Translations under genes and position numbers: made by a program | The notes under the pieces: generated by a model | Seen by the model: only the letters and a program-made list of their open reading frames with translations | The model's database searches: none | What the model was told of the DNA's origin: nothing | Shown: in pieces, positions 31,617 to 43,889 of the stretch | How the letters are laid out: each line of letters begins with the position of its first letter | Numbering within the stretch: position 1 is the stretch's first letter | Assembly (NCBI RefSeq): GCF_002865645.1 | Contig: NW_020194685.1 | Coordinates: 62,001 to 126,000 of the forward strand | Source of the DNA: Hyaloscypha bicolor E | Taxonomy: Eukaryota > Ascomycota > Leotiomycetes > Helotiales > Hyaloscyphaceae | Direction: 5' to 3' | Length of the DNA stretch: 64,000 bases

Positions 31617-32330
31617 CAGGGTAGGGTATAGTGCAAACTGCGGTTTCAGACTACAGTGCAGATTTCTATTATCAAACTGCGGTGCGATTTAAGTACACTA
31701 AACTGAGGCATCTCTCCACTAAACTAAACCACGAGTTATATTCTCAAAACCGCGGTTTAAACTGCAGTTTGACTAGTTTACACGTGACTTTACCCGATTA
31801 CACCAGCTTCAATACCAATAATTTTCTCTAACTGCTCTGACTCGGCTTCCCATCCTTTGGGAGTCTCGATTGAGCCTTTGGAGGCATCGTTTCGTAGTGG
31901 TTAATTAACAGGACGCGTTTTGATTGGGCTGAGTTCAAGAGAGGCTGGAGTTGGAGAAAGTTTCTCTTCCGGAGCCGGAGCGAGAACTCGGTAAATAGCT
32001 TCAAGAATTCCCGGTTAAGCGCACAAATATATTTCCATAATTAGCACACCTATAATTAAGATTATTAATTCATTTAAAAGCCCTAGATTTACCCTTTCCA
32101 ATAATAAAAGAGTTATTTAATTATATTGAGGTTTAAGTATTTTCTATTTACTATAAGTCCTTGACATCCTTAGGTAATTTTAAGCGAGACTACCCCTTAA
32201 ACAGCGGTTGGACCACACCCACTGCGGTGCAGTATATCTTCCGCTAAATTAGACTATAGCTACACTAGACCGCACCACTGCAGTGGCACCGCGGTGGCAC
32301 TGGACTGAGGTCACACTATTCCCTACCCTG
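31617..32330. mobile_element. hAT-like non-autonomous DNA element (714 bp)
   Basis: The element begins CAGGGTAGGGTATAGTG and ends with the inverse of CAGGGTAGGGAATAGTG, giving 17-bp terminal inverted repeats with one mismatch. It is flanked on both sides by the identical 8-bp ATCCCAAG (31609-31616 and 32331-32338), the target duplication length of the hAT superfamily. The subterminal regions hold many short palindromic repeats rich in ACTGCGGT and CTAAACT, also usual for hAT elements. There is no transposase frame. The perfect target duplication suggests fairly recent insertion or protection from mutation. Confidence 0.9.
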
Positions 32331-32338
32331 ATCCCAAG

Positions 32339-33675
32339 GGTATTTCTCACCTACGCTAGAACGCAATCTACTAAGAACTCTACCCGTATACTTTCAATAA
32401 AAGGGCTTAGATTTAGAGCGGACCAAGGTATCTCCGAGTAGCTCTCTTCATATCTATTAAGTTATTGCAATAGAGGGGCTTCAAGGCTTAAATCAAGTAT
32501 GTATAGCAATACCACTGTTACACTATTCAAATAAGTAGAGGGCATGGACGTCGAGTTGGAGTTCTGAATAATGTTGCCAGAAATCTCCAAAAGTCTCTCT
32601 ATATGCTTACAATAGCTAATAGTCGAAGCATTGTTAATGATAATCGGCAAGCCGTCGAGTTGGTAGAGACCGGACAGCCCCATGTATTAGTACAATTTAC
32701 TATACGGATATATATTCGGCCAATCAAGCTTACTTTGCCAACGTTTCTAACTTTCCCGCGGTCGATACTAGCCATTCAAATGGCAAAACGGCGGAGGGTT
32801 GCATCGAGTATACTTCACTAATTATTTAGCTACTCTTCTCTTTATAATAATCTCTAATTATAATTTTTATAGGTTCTTTACCTCGAAGAGTATAGACCTT
32901 AATAATCGAATAAGTATTAGAACTCTCTTCTTTATTTCTTAGTAGCTTTAAAGTCTATAATATATTATAATTAGTACGCGAAAAATTAAAAATTAAAAAT
33001 TATCTTAATTAATATATATATAATTATAATATATAAGTAGCTAGCCTTATTAAATAAGAATCTTGCTTTAGAATTATTTTAATAAGCTTTTTTCTTAATT
33101 ATTTAAATAAGAAAATAATATTAGAATAAGAGCTTTACTTAATTAAATTAGTATATTATTATAACAAGTCGAGACCCGATTTATATACTTGGCTAGAAGC
33201 CTATACTAGGTTATATAATATGCCTCCTTGAGTTAATAGAAGAACTATATATTACTTAGAGAGTTCGGATACCTTAAAGAATATAGTTCTATTTCTCTTA
33301 TTTTTCTTTTTCTTTTCTCTTTAGAGAATTCTATTTAGTTAATCGAACTACTAGTTTTCTTTATATAAAGGCCTGGCTTATAATATTAGAATTCTCTCTT
33401 TCTTATCTTTACTAACTAGAGATTATATATATATATATAAAGCTAGAAATAGACTTTATTCGAAATTACTTATAAAGCTAATACCTTAATAAAAGTTTGG
33501 AATATATAAAAGCTAGTAATAAGAAGTACCCGAAATTATATATAGAAACCAGAGTATTAACTTAACTAGTTAATACTAGGAATTATTTGGGTTTTTCTAA
33601 ATTTGATTTAAAAAAGAAAACTACTAGATTTCCCTATTATATAAAGATTTAGGAGTAAGGCTTCTAGTAATTAGT
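32339..33675. repeat. Transition into AT-rich RIP-type DNA
   Basis: Composition falls from ordinary (to about 32820) to strongly AT-rich with very few CA/TG dinucleotides. No gene or identifiable element is seen. A patch near 33170-33400 is slightly richer in G and C. Confidence 0.6.
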
Positions 33676-33977
33676 ATGAGAGGGAAACTATAATAAGACA
33701 AAAACCCACATAAAGTATACTAGAATACAAAACGTAACTTAATAGTAAAATAATAAATTAAAAGCATAAATAGTAAAGTATAAATAGTATATAGTATATA
33801 AAAGCTTAATTAATTAAATATTTATAAAGAATTATTCTCTAAGTCTATAGAAAAACTAGCTCTCTTATATAATTTCCGCAAGTTATATATAAAAGGCCAT
33901 AGTCTTTATTATATAATTTAAATCTCAAAACCGCTAAAATAATATAATTTTTAATAAATATAGCCTGCTATACTATA
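33676..33977 (-). repeat. 3' LTR of the outer Gypsy element
   Basis: A 302-bp direct repeat of 54240-54541, same length, with differences mainly C/T and G/A. Contains AAGACAAAAACCCA and CCTGCTATAC blocks shared by both copies. Confidence 0.88.
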
Positions 33978-34099
33978 TCCGACCCCCTATTTATTTATAC
34001 TTATTCTCTAAATACTAAAAATAATAGAAAAATCCTATTTAGAGTTCGAAATAATAAAATATTTAGGATCCTCTTTTATTAATTAATCTAATTTCTTCT

Positions 34100-36708
34100 C
34101 TATATACCTAAAATAAGACTTATTACCCTTAAATAGTCTTATTTCATATTCCTGAACTTGCTTAAAAGTAATCCGAATCCGCTTAGCCATATTCTTATAC
34201 TAAGTCCAATATAGTTCTTTATATTAATTAGTATCTGCCTTTAATTATTACTTAATTTCCGCCTTTATTATAGGGTATTAAGGAGGCTTATTATAGTAAA
34301 TCATATTATAAATCATACTAATATACTTTAAATAAATAGCTTTTTCGAATTTTGTATTATTTATAGTATTCTTAAATTAATCTTTAATAAAAGGAGAAAG
34401 CTCTAGATAAGAGGCTTTAATAACCTTATAAAAGACTTTATTTTCGCATATTCTATTCTTAATAGTAACTAGACTTATTAGAATTATAGTAAAAGGCCTA
34501 TTAAGTAGTAAATTATTATTAAGTTATTATTTAACTTATATATTATTCAAGAATTAATACTTTCCTATAATTCCAGACTTATAGATTATCTAGCTAAAGA
34601 TATTTATTTATCTAGTTAAATAGACTATACTCGGAGTTTTTTCTTTTATTATTTTTAGTAAATACTTGCCTAATTTCTTAGCTATTTCTGGCTCAAATTT
34701 ATTAGAAATAGAGGAATAATTAATGTCTTTAAAGAACTTCTTACTAAAGGTAGCGGCCTTCTTATAGTCCATAAGAAAAATATAGCTAATATTCTAATAT
34801 TCTTTACTAAGGTAGAATTTGCTTCTTAAAGCTTTAGTAATAGCTAGATCTTTAGTATTACCTTTATACTAATTATAATTAATATTTCCAGAAGTAAAGT
34901 ATCGGGCTAGCTAAGAGTAAGTAATTAGATAAATAGGATACTTACTTAATATCTTATAAAATTCGAGTTATATTAATAGATCTACTATTAAAAGTTAAGA
35001 GATTAAGATAAAGTAGCTATTACTAAGATCTCTATATATTAATATATTATCTTTTTAGAAATAAAACTATAGTATCTCTATTTCTTTTATTAAGAGCTCT
35101 TAAATACTAAGCTTCTTAATTTATTTTAGGTAATTCTTTTTATAAATATATCTATTAGTACCTAGATTAGTAATACTAGACTCAGAAATAGAGACTATAA
35201 TATTAAATTAGAGCTATAGATTAGAGCAGAATTAATTAGAAATATAGTACTTATATTTATATTTCTTAATTTCCTGGTTTTTAAAGAAAAAATCCCGTAG
35301 TTCCTTATTTACCTAAATAATAGAAATATATTTCTTGCTTTTAGTAACTTTATAGATCTTAATAACTAGCTTTAGAGTATCCTTAATCTCTTATATATTA
35401 ATAGAGAAAATATTAGTAAGTTACTAAATATATATTATATAGGAAGCTTTAAGGAATTCATTATTAATCCTATAGTATTCTCGCTTATAAATAAGTCCCA
35501 AAATACTACTATATATTTTCTTAAAGATATATTTATCTTACTAAATAAGTATTAACTTCTATTTAGCAAGTATACTAAATACCTTTATTAAGTTCTCCGG
35601 ATTTAATACTCTTAGTTTTCTGTTTCTTAGTTCTGGATATAGCTATAGGAATCTTCCTAAATAGTATCTTTTTCTTTAGAATAAAGGATTTCTCTTTACT
35701 TTCCTTTATTTTACTAATCTTATACTTAGTCTAGTATTTAGATCTCTACTAGTTATTAGAAGTCTTAGGCTTAGCTTATTTTCTATTCTTACTAGATTCT
35801 TCTTATCTAGTTATACTAGTTCTACTAGCTTTACTAGTAGTTTTCTTATTAGGCTCTATTAAATTAGCTCTATTTTTCTTAGCTAGATCTAGTTAAGTTA
35901 AAGCTAAAATTATAATAGGGGCCTATTCTTTAGGCTTATCTCGGAAAGCAGGAAAAGGCTTATTACTATAAACTCCCTTAATTAGGATTCCGGAAATATT
36001 AAAGATATATTATCTAGCCTTAAGATTATTAGCTAATAGTAGCTTAAACTCTAATTCTCTATATTCTGAAATAGCTTTAGTATACTTAAGTATTTTAGTA
36101 ATATCTGATTTAGTAAATATACTAGTATTCTAATACCTCTTATTCTTAATATATTCTAAAATAGCTTTATGAATTAACTAAATAGCTTTATATACTAAAG
36201 CTTTTATCTTAAAGAGAAAGTATAACTTCTTATAAATATTTTTACTAAGATTATTATAGATATTATTAATATATTAGCTAAAAGCTTTATTATATAGTAT
36301 AATTCTATTCTAATTCTTAGTATTAAGACTATTTACTATAGTCTTAATCTTATTAAGCTTTTCTTATTCATCTTTAGAAATGCCTTTAATAATATTCTTG
36401 AATTTCCTATTATTAGCTTAGTAATTCTTTAGCTTTTCCTTAGTTAATCCTATTCTAGTTCTGTCTCTAATAAATGTTTTCTATTTTAAGAGCTTATTAT
36501 ATATACCGCTTAGCTTATCTAGAATATTCGTATTAAATTCGGTAATTATAGTTATTTTTTCTAGTATTAGTAAGCTTTCTATAATTACCCAAGCTTCTTT
36601 AATACTCTAAACTTTAATACTATTAATCTATAAGCTTTTAATAATACTATAGCTTATAAGAACTAGTTACTATATTTTACTAGCTTAAGAAATCTATATT
36701 TTAGCCAT
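34100..36708 (-). pseudogene. Long decayed coding relic inside the outer Gypsy element
   Basis: On the minus strand an ATG at about 36708 begins a frame (MAKI...) that reads as protein apart from many TAG/TAA codons where Gln or Trp would fit, for example EAWVIIESLLILEKI and DKLSGIYNKLL. Another coherent stretch near 34130-34400 contains MIYNMIYYNKPP and MAKRIRITFKQVQEYEIRLF. The stops are what RIP makes from CAA, CAG and TGG codons. I checked only these two stretches and have not shown that one frame links them. It lies on the pol strand between the RNase H/integrase region and the 3' LTR, so it may be an extra ORF of the element or another nested insertion. The family is not recognised. Confidence 0.45.
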
Positions 36709-39700
36709 TTTATTATTTTTAATAAGTTATAGGAGATTTCTTTTAAGTATATTTCAAAATAAAAAATAAATTAGAATAGTTTTAAATTATATAAAAGTAT
36801 TATATATATTCGAGTTTTTCTTTCTTTTTAGTAAGAAAATAAAGCTAAAATAATAGTATATATAATAGGGAAAATAGATATAATAATTAGGTATATTTAA
36901 GGTAATATAATTATAAATTAGTAATAATTATAGAAAGTAAAATATAGAATTAGGCTTTTATTATAGAAAAGAATATAAATATATATACCTAAGGAAATAT
37001 AATTAAGAAAATAATTAAGGCAAGTTAAACTAAATAGTAATAATAGGGAAATAAAAAAATAATATAATAGAAATATAAATATAGTAATAATATCTAAAAT
37101 ATTAAAATATAGAAGAAAATAATAAGATTTTTATAATATAAGTATATCTCGATTTCCTATTTATTTAGAGATATTTCTATTAACTCAAAAAATAATATAA
37201 AAGAAGGGAAATAATATAGGAAATATATAAAAGATAAGATATATAAGTATACTAAAAATATTAGGAAAATATAAAGTAAATATTAATAAAAAAAAAGTTA
37301 AAATAATAGAATTAAGAAGTAATTCAGAATAAGATATTACTTCTTTTAAAACTAATCTATATCTTTTCCGAAAGCTAATTATATTTATTTAATACTTATT
37401 AAAGTTAACTTTATATAATATAAAACTATTTAGTTAGTTAGAACTTTAAAGTAATATTTATATTTATAAAAGTAATACTAAAGATATTAGAATATATAGA
37501 AAGAAGAACTATAAAATAGTATAAATAGAGTTTATAATACTATTATTAAGTTTAAAATAATTAATATTAAAGTTAATATAAAATATAGAAAGATTAGATA
37601 TTCTAAATTAGTATTAAGAATATAGGAATTATTTAGATAATATTTAATAGTAAGAAATAGGTTAATAATAAGAACTAATAAATTATATTAGTTTCTTAAA
37701 AAAGCAAATAATTCCTAGTAATAAAATAGTATTATAATTAGGAAATAAGTTCTATATAAGAAAAGTTCTCTTTATATAAAAATAGAAATATATAATATAC
37801 TAATTAAGTTTTAGTATAAGTTTTAAAAGTAGTTATAGTTATATTAAAAAAGAAATAGGTTTTCTAGTATATAATAGGCTTTAAATAGGCAGATCTAGTT
37901 TATCTAATATTTCAAAAATTCCTAGAATTATATATTAGTAAATACTTTTAGAAATAACTATTAGATTTAATAAGGTTTCTTTTTCCTCTTATACGGCTTC
38001 TAGTTTAGCTATTTTATCTATATATAACTTCTAATTAGGAAGTTTATTTAGATATTATAAGGAAACTTATAATAGTAGTTTAAGTTAAAATCGAGATCTA
38101 TAAATATTATAATTAAGCTTTAGACTAGTATAAGCCGCAAGAATAGCTAGTTAAAAAGGCAAATAAAGCTTTTAAAAGGTTTTTATTTTAGTAAGATATA
38201 TATAAAAGGCCCTTTTCCTTTTTTTCTTCTTTTCCTAATTCCAAATATAATTACTATTTATTATTATAGTTCGGAATTAAGAATCTATAAAATAACCTTT
38301 TAATTTCCTATTTATTTTTATACTAAAAGAAATACTTTATATTTAATTCCTAAGATCTAATAATAGAATTTCATATATTAAGAATACTATTTAGTAATAA
38401 TAATTAGATAATAATAAGAAATAAGTAATAGTAAAGTTTATCTAATTTCCAGAATAATAGTCTAATAATAATATTCTCCAAAAATTATAAATAATAGTTA
38501 GAAAGAAAATTTAAAAAATATATAAAGAATTAAAAATAATAAGCTTTATTTCAGGTTAAGAAAAGCTTCTATTATTAGATACTTTCTCCTAGTTCTTTAT
38601 AAAAGAGATATATTTTATTCTTTCTAATTCTAGTAACTCTAGAATATATATAATAATACTAGTAGCTTTTTTAATTTCTTAAGTATTATTTTACTTATAG
38701 CATTCTATAACTACTTTCTTTTCTAGTTTTATATTTATTTTAAAATATTTATTTATAGATATATACTTATTATTAACTTTATTTTTAGAGAAATACTAGA
38801 ATTTATTTCTTTTAATAAATTATTTAAGTTAATTCCTAGTATATATTTTTTAGAATATAATATTATTAAGTTCTTCTAGTATATAGTATTCTTTTAGTTA
38901 ATCTATATATCTTATTTTATATAGGCTAAGCTAGTAATATAATAGCTTTATATTTCTTGACTTATTTTAATTTATTAATTTAATATTATATATAAGAACT
39001 AGATTCTTTTTAGAAATAGGCTTTAAATAAATCTAGTAAATAGTATTAAATTACTTCTTTTCTTCTTAGTATTATTTATTCTTTTTTATTTTAGCTTCTT
39101 TAATATCTTTATTTCTTATTTATATTTATTTTATATATATCTTTAGAAATATTTCTCTATTATAGACTTTATTTTATTTAAGTATTTTCTAGATTAGAAA
39201 GTATATTTCTATAAGTAATATAGCTTCTTTATTATAGATTATATAAAAAGAAATAAATTTAGTTAGTTTATATATAATAATTCAATTAGTAAATAGAATA
39301 TATAATAGTAAATCTATCTAAGGCTTCTTTTTACCTATTATAAGTATAATAAGTACTTAAATAATTAATTAATATCCTCTTTTAATTATATTATTTCCCT
39401 TGAAATTATAGGCCAAAATAATAATTCTATTAATTTCTAGCTTATTAAGTTTCTAAATTACTACTTCTTTAAATTCCGATCTGCTATTTATCTTAAGCTA
39501 GCTAAATAAACTATACCTATAAATAATTTCTTCTCAAATAAACTTGGTAATCTTCTTACTAATTAAGTTCTTTAAAAGTCTAGCTTTAATTTATTCTGAG
39601 AAATTATCTCTAATAATAACTAATAAGTTATATTTTTTATAGTCTAGTAGCTTAATAATATTAATTTTAAGATAATAGAAAAGAAGTATAGCTTTTATTA

Positions 39701-40459
39701 GATATAGAACTTCTTCTTATCTTCTTTACTCTTATACTAATAGACTTTAAAAGTACTAATATATTTCTATATATAGTTATAATAATCTTTCTAGTAATAA
39801 TAGCTAGTTACTAAATAAAAAGTATTTTCTTTTCTAGTATATCTCATCTTATTATATAGCTCTTTAATAATAATTTCTCTTTATTCTTAGTTATTAATAA
39901 TAAGTTAAGGCAAGTATATTTTAGATATAACTCTTTATAGTAATTAATTTCTTATACTATAATTTAAAGCTTCTTTACTTAACTTTTAAAACTCGGCTTT
40001 AGATATTTCTTCTAGTCTAGAAAGTAATATAAAGTATTATATAATACTTTAGTATTATTTAGAATAGCTATTATCTAAGAAATCTAGTAAAATAGTTAGG
40101 TTATTAAATAAAGTATAGGAATTAGTATTATTATTTACTATTTTACTAGAGATTATATATAAAAGATTATAGTCTTTATTATATAATTTCCGAATATAAT
40201 TATTTTTTAATATTACTAATTTGTTTCTAGATATAATAAGGCTTTAATTATTAATTTCTAGTAATTAGATACTATTATCTAAATATCTAGTAAAGATTTT
40301 GGGAATCTAATTTCTTAAAATAATATTATATAACTAAACCGGAACTACTTTCTTTAACTAAACTTTCCGTCTAATAAGTATTATTCTAATAGTATTAAGC
40401 TCTATTACTAATTATTTATTAATATTCTTATTATCTTTAGTATTACTTTCTTATTATAA

Positions 40460-41366
40460 ATATCTTAATAATTTATTAGTAGTAATATACTTGATTTCTT
40501 TAATATATTTGACTTTAAAGTCAAATAGTTAAATTTATACTAGCTAGTAAATAACTAGAGCTCTAGGAAGATCTATATCTACTTTACTTAGCTATATAAC
40601 AAGTATATTAGTATCTAGTTTAAGGATAAAGTAAACTTTATATAGCCAGAATTATACTTTTTATAAATACTTTACTAGTTCTTAATATTCTCTTTTAGTA
40701 ATATTATATCTTTATTTAGTATTATTTCAGATTCCAGATTTATATTATATAACTATCTTTTTCTTTTTATTATTATATTAACTAAGAGTTCTACTTTATT
40801 TATCTAGGCTAGTATTTATTACTAATATAATTATTTCCTAATCTTCTAATAAATTATAATATAACTTATAGAGTATTAAAGTAGTAATAAGCTTTTCTTA
40901 AAGAATTCATATAGCTAATACTTATTTATTATTCTAGTTTTATATTATATCTTTTCTTATTAAGTAGTAAATAGATTTAATAATAATTATAAAGCCTTTA
41001 ATTTAAATATAATAATAAATAATAATTCTAATAAATGCCTTACTTTTAGTTATATTATTATAATATTTCTATCTTAAGATCTTAATAATTCCTGAACTTA
41101 AAAGACTTCTTTTAAGTATTTTATAAATAAAGCTAATAATAATTATACTATTATAATAGAACTATAATTTTTCTCTAATACTAGCTCTAGCTTATTTAAC
41201 TTTATTTAAGGTTATATTTAGGTTTTAAAAATATTTAAATATAAAATACTAAATTCCAGATAAAATAAGCTATTTATTATAGTTTATATAAAGTTTCTTG
41301 ATTCTAATATTATTAATAAATAATATAGTAATTTTAGGAAACGAATTCTCTAGAATAGTTATAATA
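40460..41366 (-). pseudogene. Gypsy pol relic, end of RT to RNase H (outer element)
   Basis: Minus-strand translation gives FINDIGIK just inside 41366, the position of the family's catalytic FLDDIG motif. Further down, near 40460-40690, it gives FWLYKVYFILKLD, LPRALVIY and LFDFKVKYIKEIKYITT, which match the RNase H end of Gypsy pol proteins. Stops are TAG/TAA at Gln or Trp positions. The integrase part presumably continues to lower coordinates but was not resolved. Confidence 0.75.
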
Positions 41367-41664
41367 TGTAATATATATAAGGTCGCACGTGACTTAAGAG
41401 CATATAATGAACCTCGGATATCGCGGGTATTAATTAGGGAAATTAGAGGCCCTTTGACTTTATAACTAACTACTATTTATATTATAAGTATTAGGCTTAT
41501 AAATTACTAATTATATATATGTTATCGGGGCCTCCTATTTAAAGGGGGCTTCCCTAAACCTTACAGGAGAGATAGAGATTAGTTCTATACTAAATTTAAT
41601 ATTATAGTTTCATAACTTACTAATTTATTTTATTATCTTATTACCTACTAATAAATACCTTATA
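41367..41664 (+). repeat. 5' LTR of the inner Gypsy element
   Basis: A 298-bp copy matching 48900-49197 over its whole length with mainly transition differences. Carries a CACGTG palindrome at about 41387 that is lost in the other copy. Confidence 0.92.
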
Positions 41665-41899
41665 AGCTAATCTCTCTATTCTTAAAGAAGATAGTTTAAT
41701 AAGTAATTATATCTCGAAATCTATAAAATATATAACCTCTTACTAAAGCTATTCCTATAGAGGAAGTCAACCAGATTAACCCTAATACGGGTAATAATAA
41801 AGGCTTATTTAATACTTTTAATAGGGCCCCTCAGAAGCCTCCGAGAGCTAGTAATAATAACGGAAATAATCCCGGTAATAATTAAGATACTAAGATTAA

Positions 41900-43190
41900 T
41901 ATCCGAGTTACTACTGCCCAAGCTACGGAATAGGGCTTATATACTAAAGTCAAAGTACTCTAATAAAAGCAAGAATTAGTAAATATAATTAACTAATATA
42001 TCCTATAGTTAGAGTAATATAAGAATACTCTTAGAAATATCTTATGATTTACTATATTTTATAGAAACTCTATTTATAAGTCTATTCTATCTTTCTTAGT
42101 AATTCTTACTAGGGAACTTCCTGAAATAGGATTAGAACTTACCCCTTTTCCTAATATAATAAGCTTTAAAAGTAATCTTAATACTATTTATTAGGAGCTA
42201 TTATATAATATTCTAAAGATATATTTAGATTGAGAAAAGCTTCTTAAGGTCCGGATATCTGACTTATATTATAGAAAGTTCCTTAAGAAATAAAGAATAT
42301 TTATATTCTCCTAAAAAGTAGTCTTTAGGACCTAATTTTAAACTTATAATAAATATTCTTCTAGAATTAACTCTATTATAAGTACTCTTAGAAATAAACC
42401 TTATAATACTTAAAAGGCTATAATAAAGTAAAGCCTACTATTATATAAGGTTTATTAGAAGTAATTTAAAGCCTATTTAGCTAATATACTTTAAATATCT
42501 CAAACCTATTAATAAGATACCTTTAAGAAACTCCGAGATCTTTATTAAAAAAAACGGCAAGATAGTTACCGAATTATATACTCGAATAATTAGTCTCGAA
42601 ATTAACTAGAACCTATATCCTAAAAAGAACCAGATCCGGACTCTTAATACTACTTTATCTAACTATAAGACTTATTAGATATTTATATCTATTTTCTTAG
42701 GAAATAAGGCAATATTTATTTCCGAATAGCTTAAGAAAGCTTAGAAAGTAGAGTATACTACTTATTCTAAATTAAGAAAAGTAAAGATAAAGGAATCTAG
42801 TAAAAATAACTTTATCTCCAAAAACTCTAACTTAGTAAATTCTAATTTATAAGGCTATTAAAAAAGAAAGAATAAGTTCTAAAGATTATATAAGAAATCC
42901 TTAGATAGTACTTTAGCTTCTTTAAGGCCTTAATAAAGTACTAGTTCTATTTTAGGTATAGTTTATTAAACTTATAAATAGAAAGAATATTTCTCAGAAA
43001 GTATAAAGTATTTTAAATATACTAAATAAGCTCGGCAGAACCCTAATAAGGCCAAAACTATAAAAGAATTAAGGCGTCTATAGAAGCAAGTTAATACTAT
43101 AACTATAAAGAAGTACTTTAGAGAAAATTCTTCTAAGAAATAAAGAAAAGAAAAGGCTAAATCTTGAATATTAATAATTTTAGCTATAAT
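41900..43190 (+). pseudogene. Gag relic of the inner Gypsy element
   Basis: The region after the 5' LTR keeps protein-like composition with scattered stops. Near 42995-43060 the frame ESIKYFKYTK, a stop, then ARQNPNK looks like a zinc knuckle whose cysteines have become tyrosine, as G-to-A mutation of TGC/TGT codons predicts. The limits are approximate. Confidence 0.55.
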
Positions 43191-43889
43191 AAAAAAGGTA
43201 TATTATTTTATATAACTATTTAAGTAAGATTAATATAGCCAGAAGTAAATATCTCAGAGATATATAATAGACTTAGTAATACCGGATTAGATTATAACTT
43301 CCTTAATAATAATTGAGCTTAAAGCCAAGACTTTATTATCTTAGCTAAATATAACTAAGAATTTATAATTTTTTATAAGAACTAATTTAAGATTTATTAA
43401 GCCTATAATCTTAAGATATTTATTATAAATAATTATAGCAAAATATATTCTTTTAAGCTCCGGTTCTATAAATATAAGAATATTAGTTCTTATAGCCTTG
43501 TCTTTAGTATAGAATTTTATAAAGTAACTCTTATATAATATATAGACTATATTAAGAAATAATAGATATATATACCTATATAATCTAATAATATTAAGAT
43601 CCTAATACTAAAAGAATTTAATAAGAAGCTTAACAGGTATTCTAAGCTAATACCTCAAGTCTTATTTTAACTAAAGGCAAATATAACTATCCTAAATAAT
43701 AGGCTTTATATATTTGTAATAATTACTAGATTTCTACTTTATTATATAATTCTAGTAATACTAAATAGGAGTTTTTAATATAGCAAATTAATATCCTTCG
43801 AAAAGAAGCCTTAGAAATACCTATCTATTTCCGAAATAATAAATATAAAGACTTCTTAGAGGTTTTTAACTCTAATAAAGCTTCGGAAC

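Noticed and set aside
31631..31831. 66-codon open frame at the start of the hAT-like element
   Set aside because: Translates subterminal repeats and has no resemblance to a transposase.
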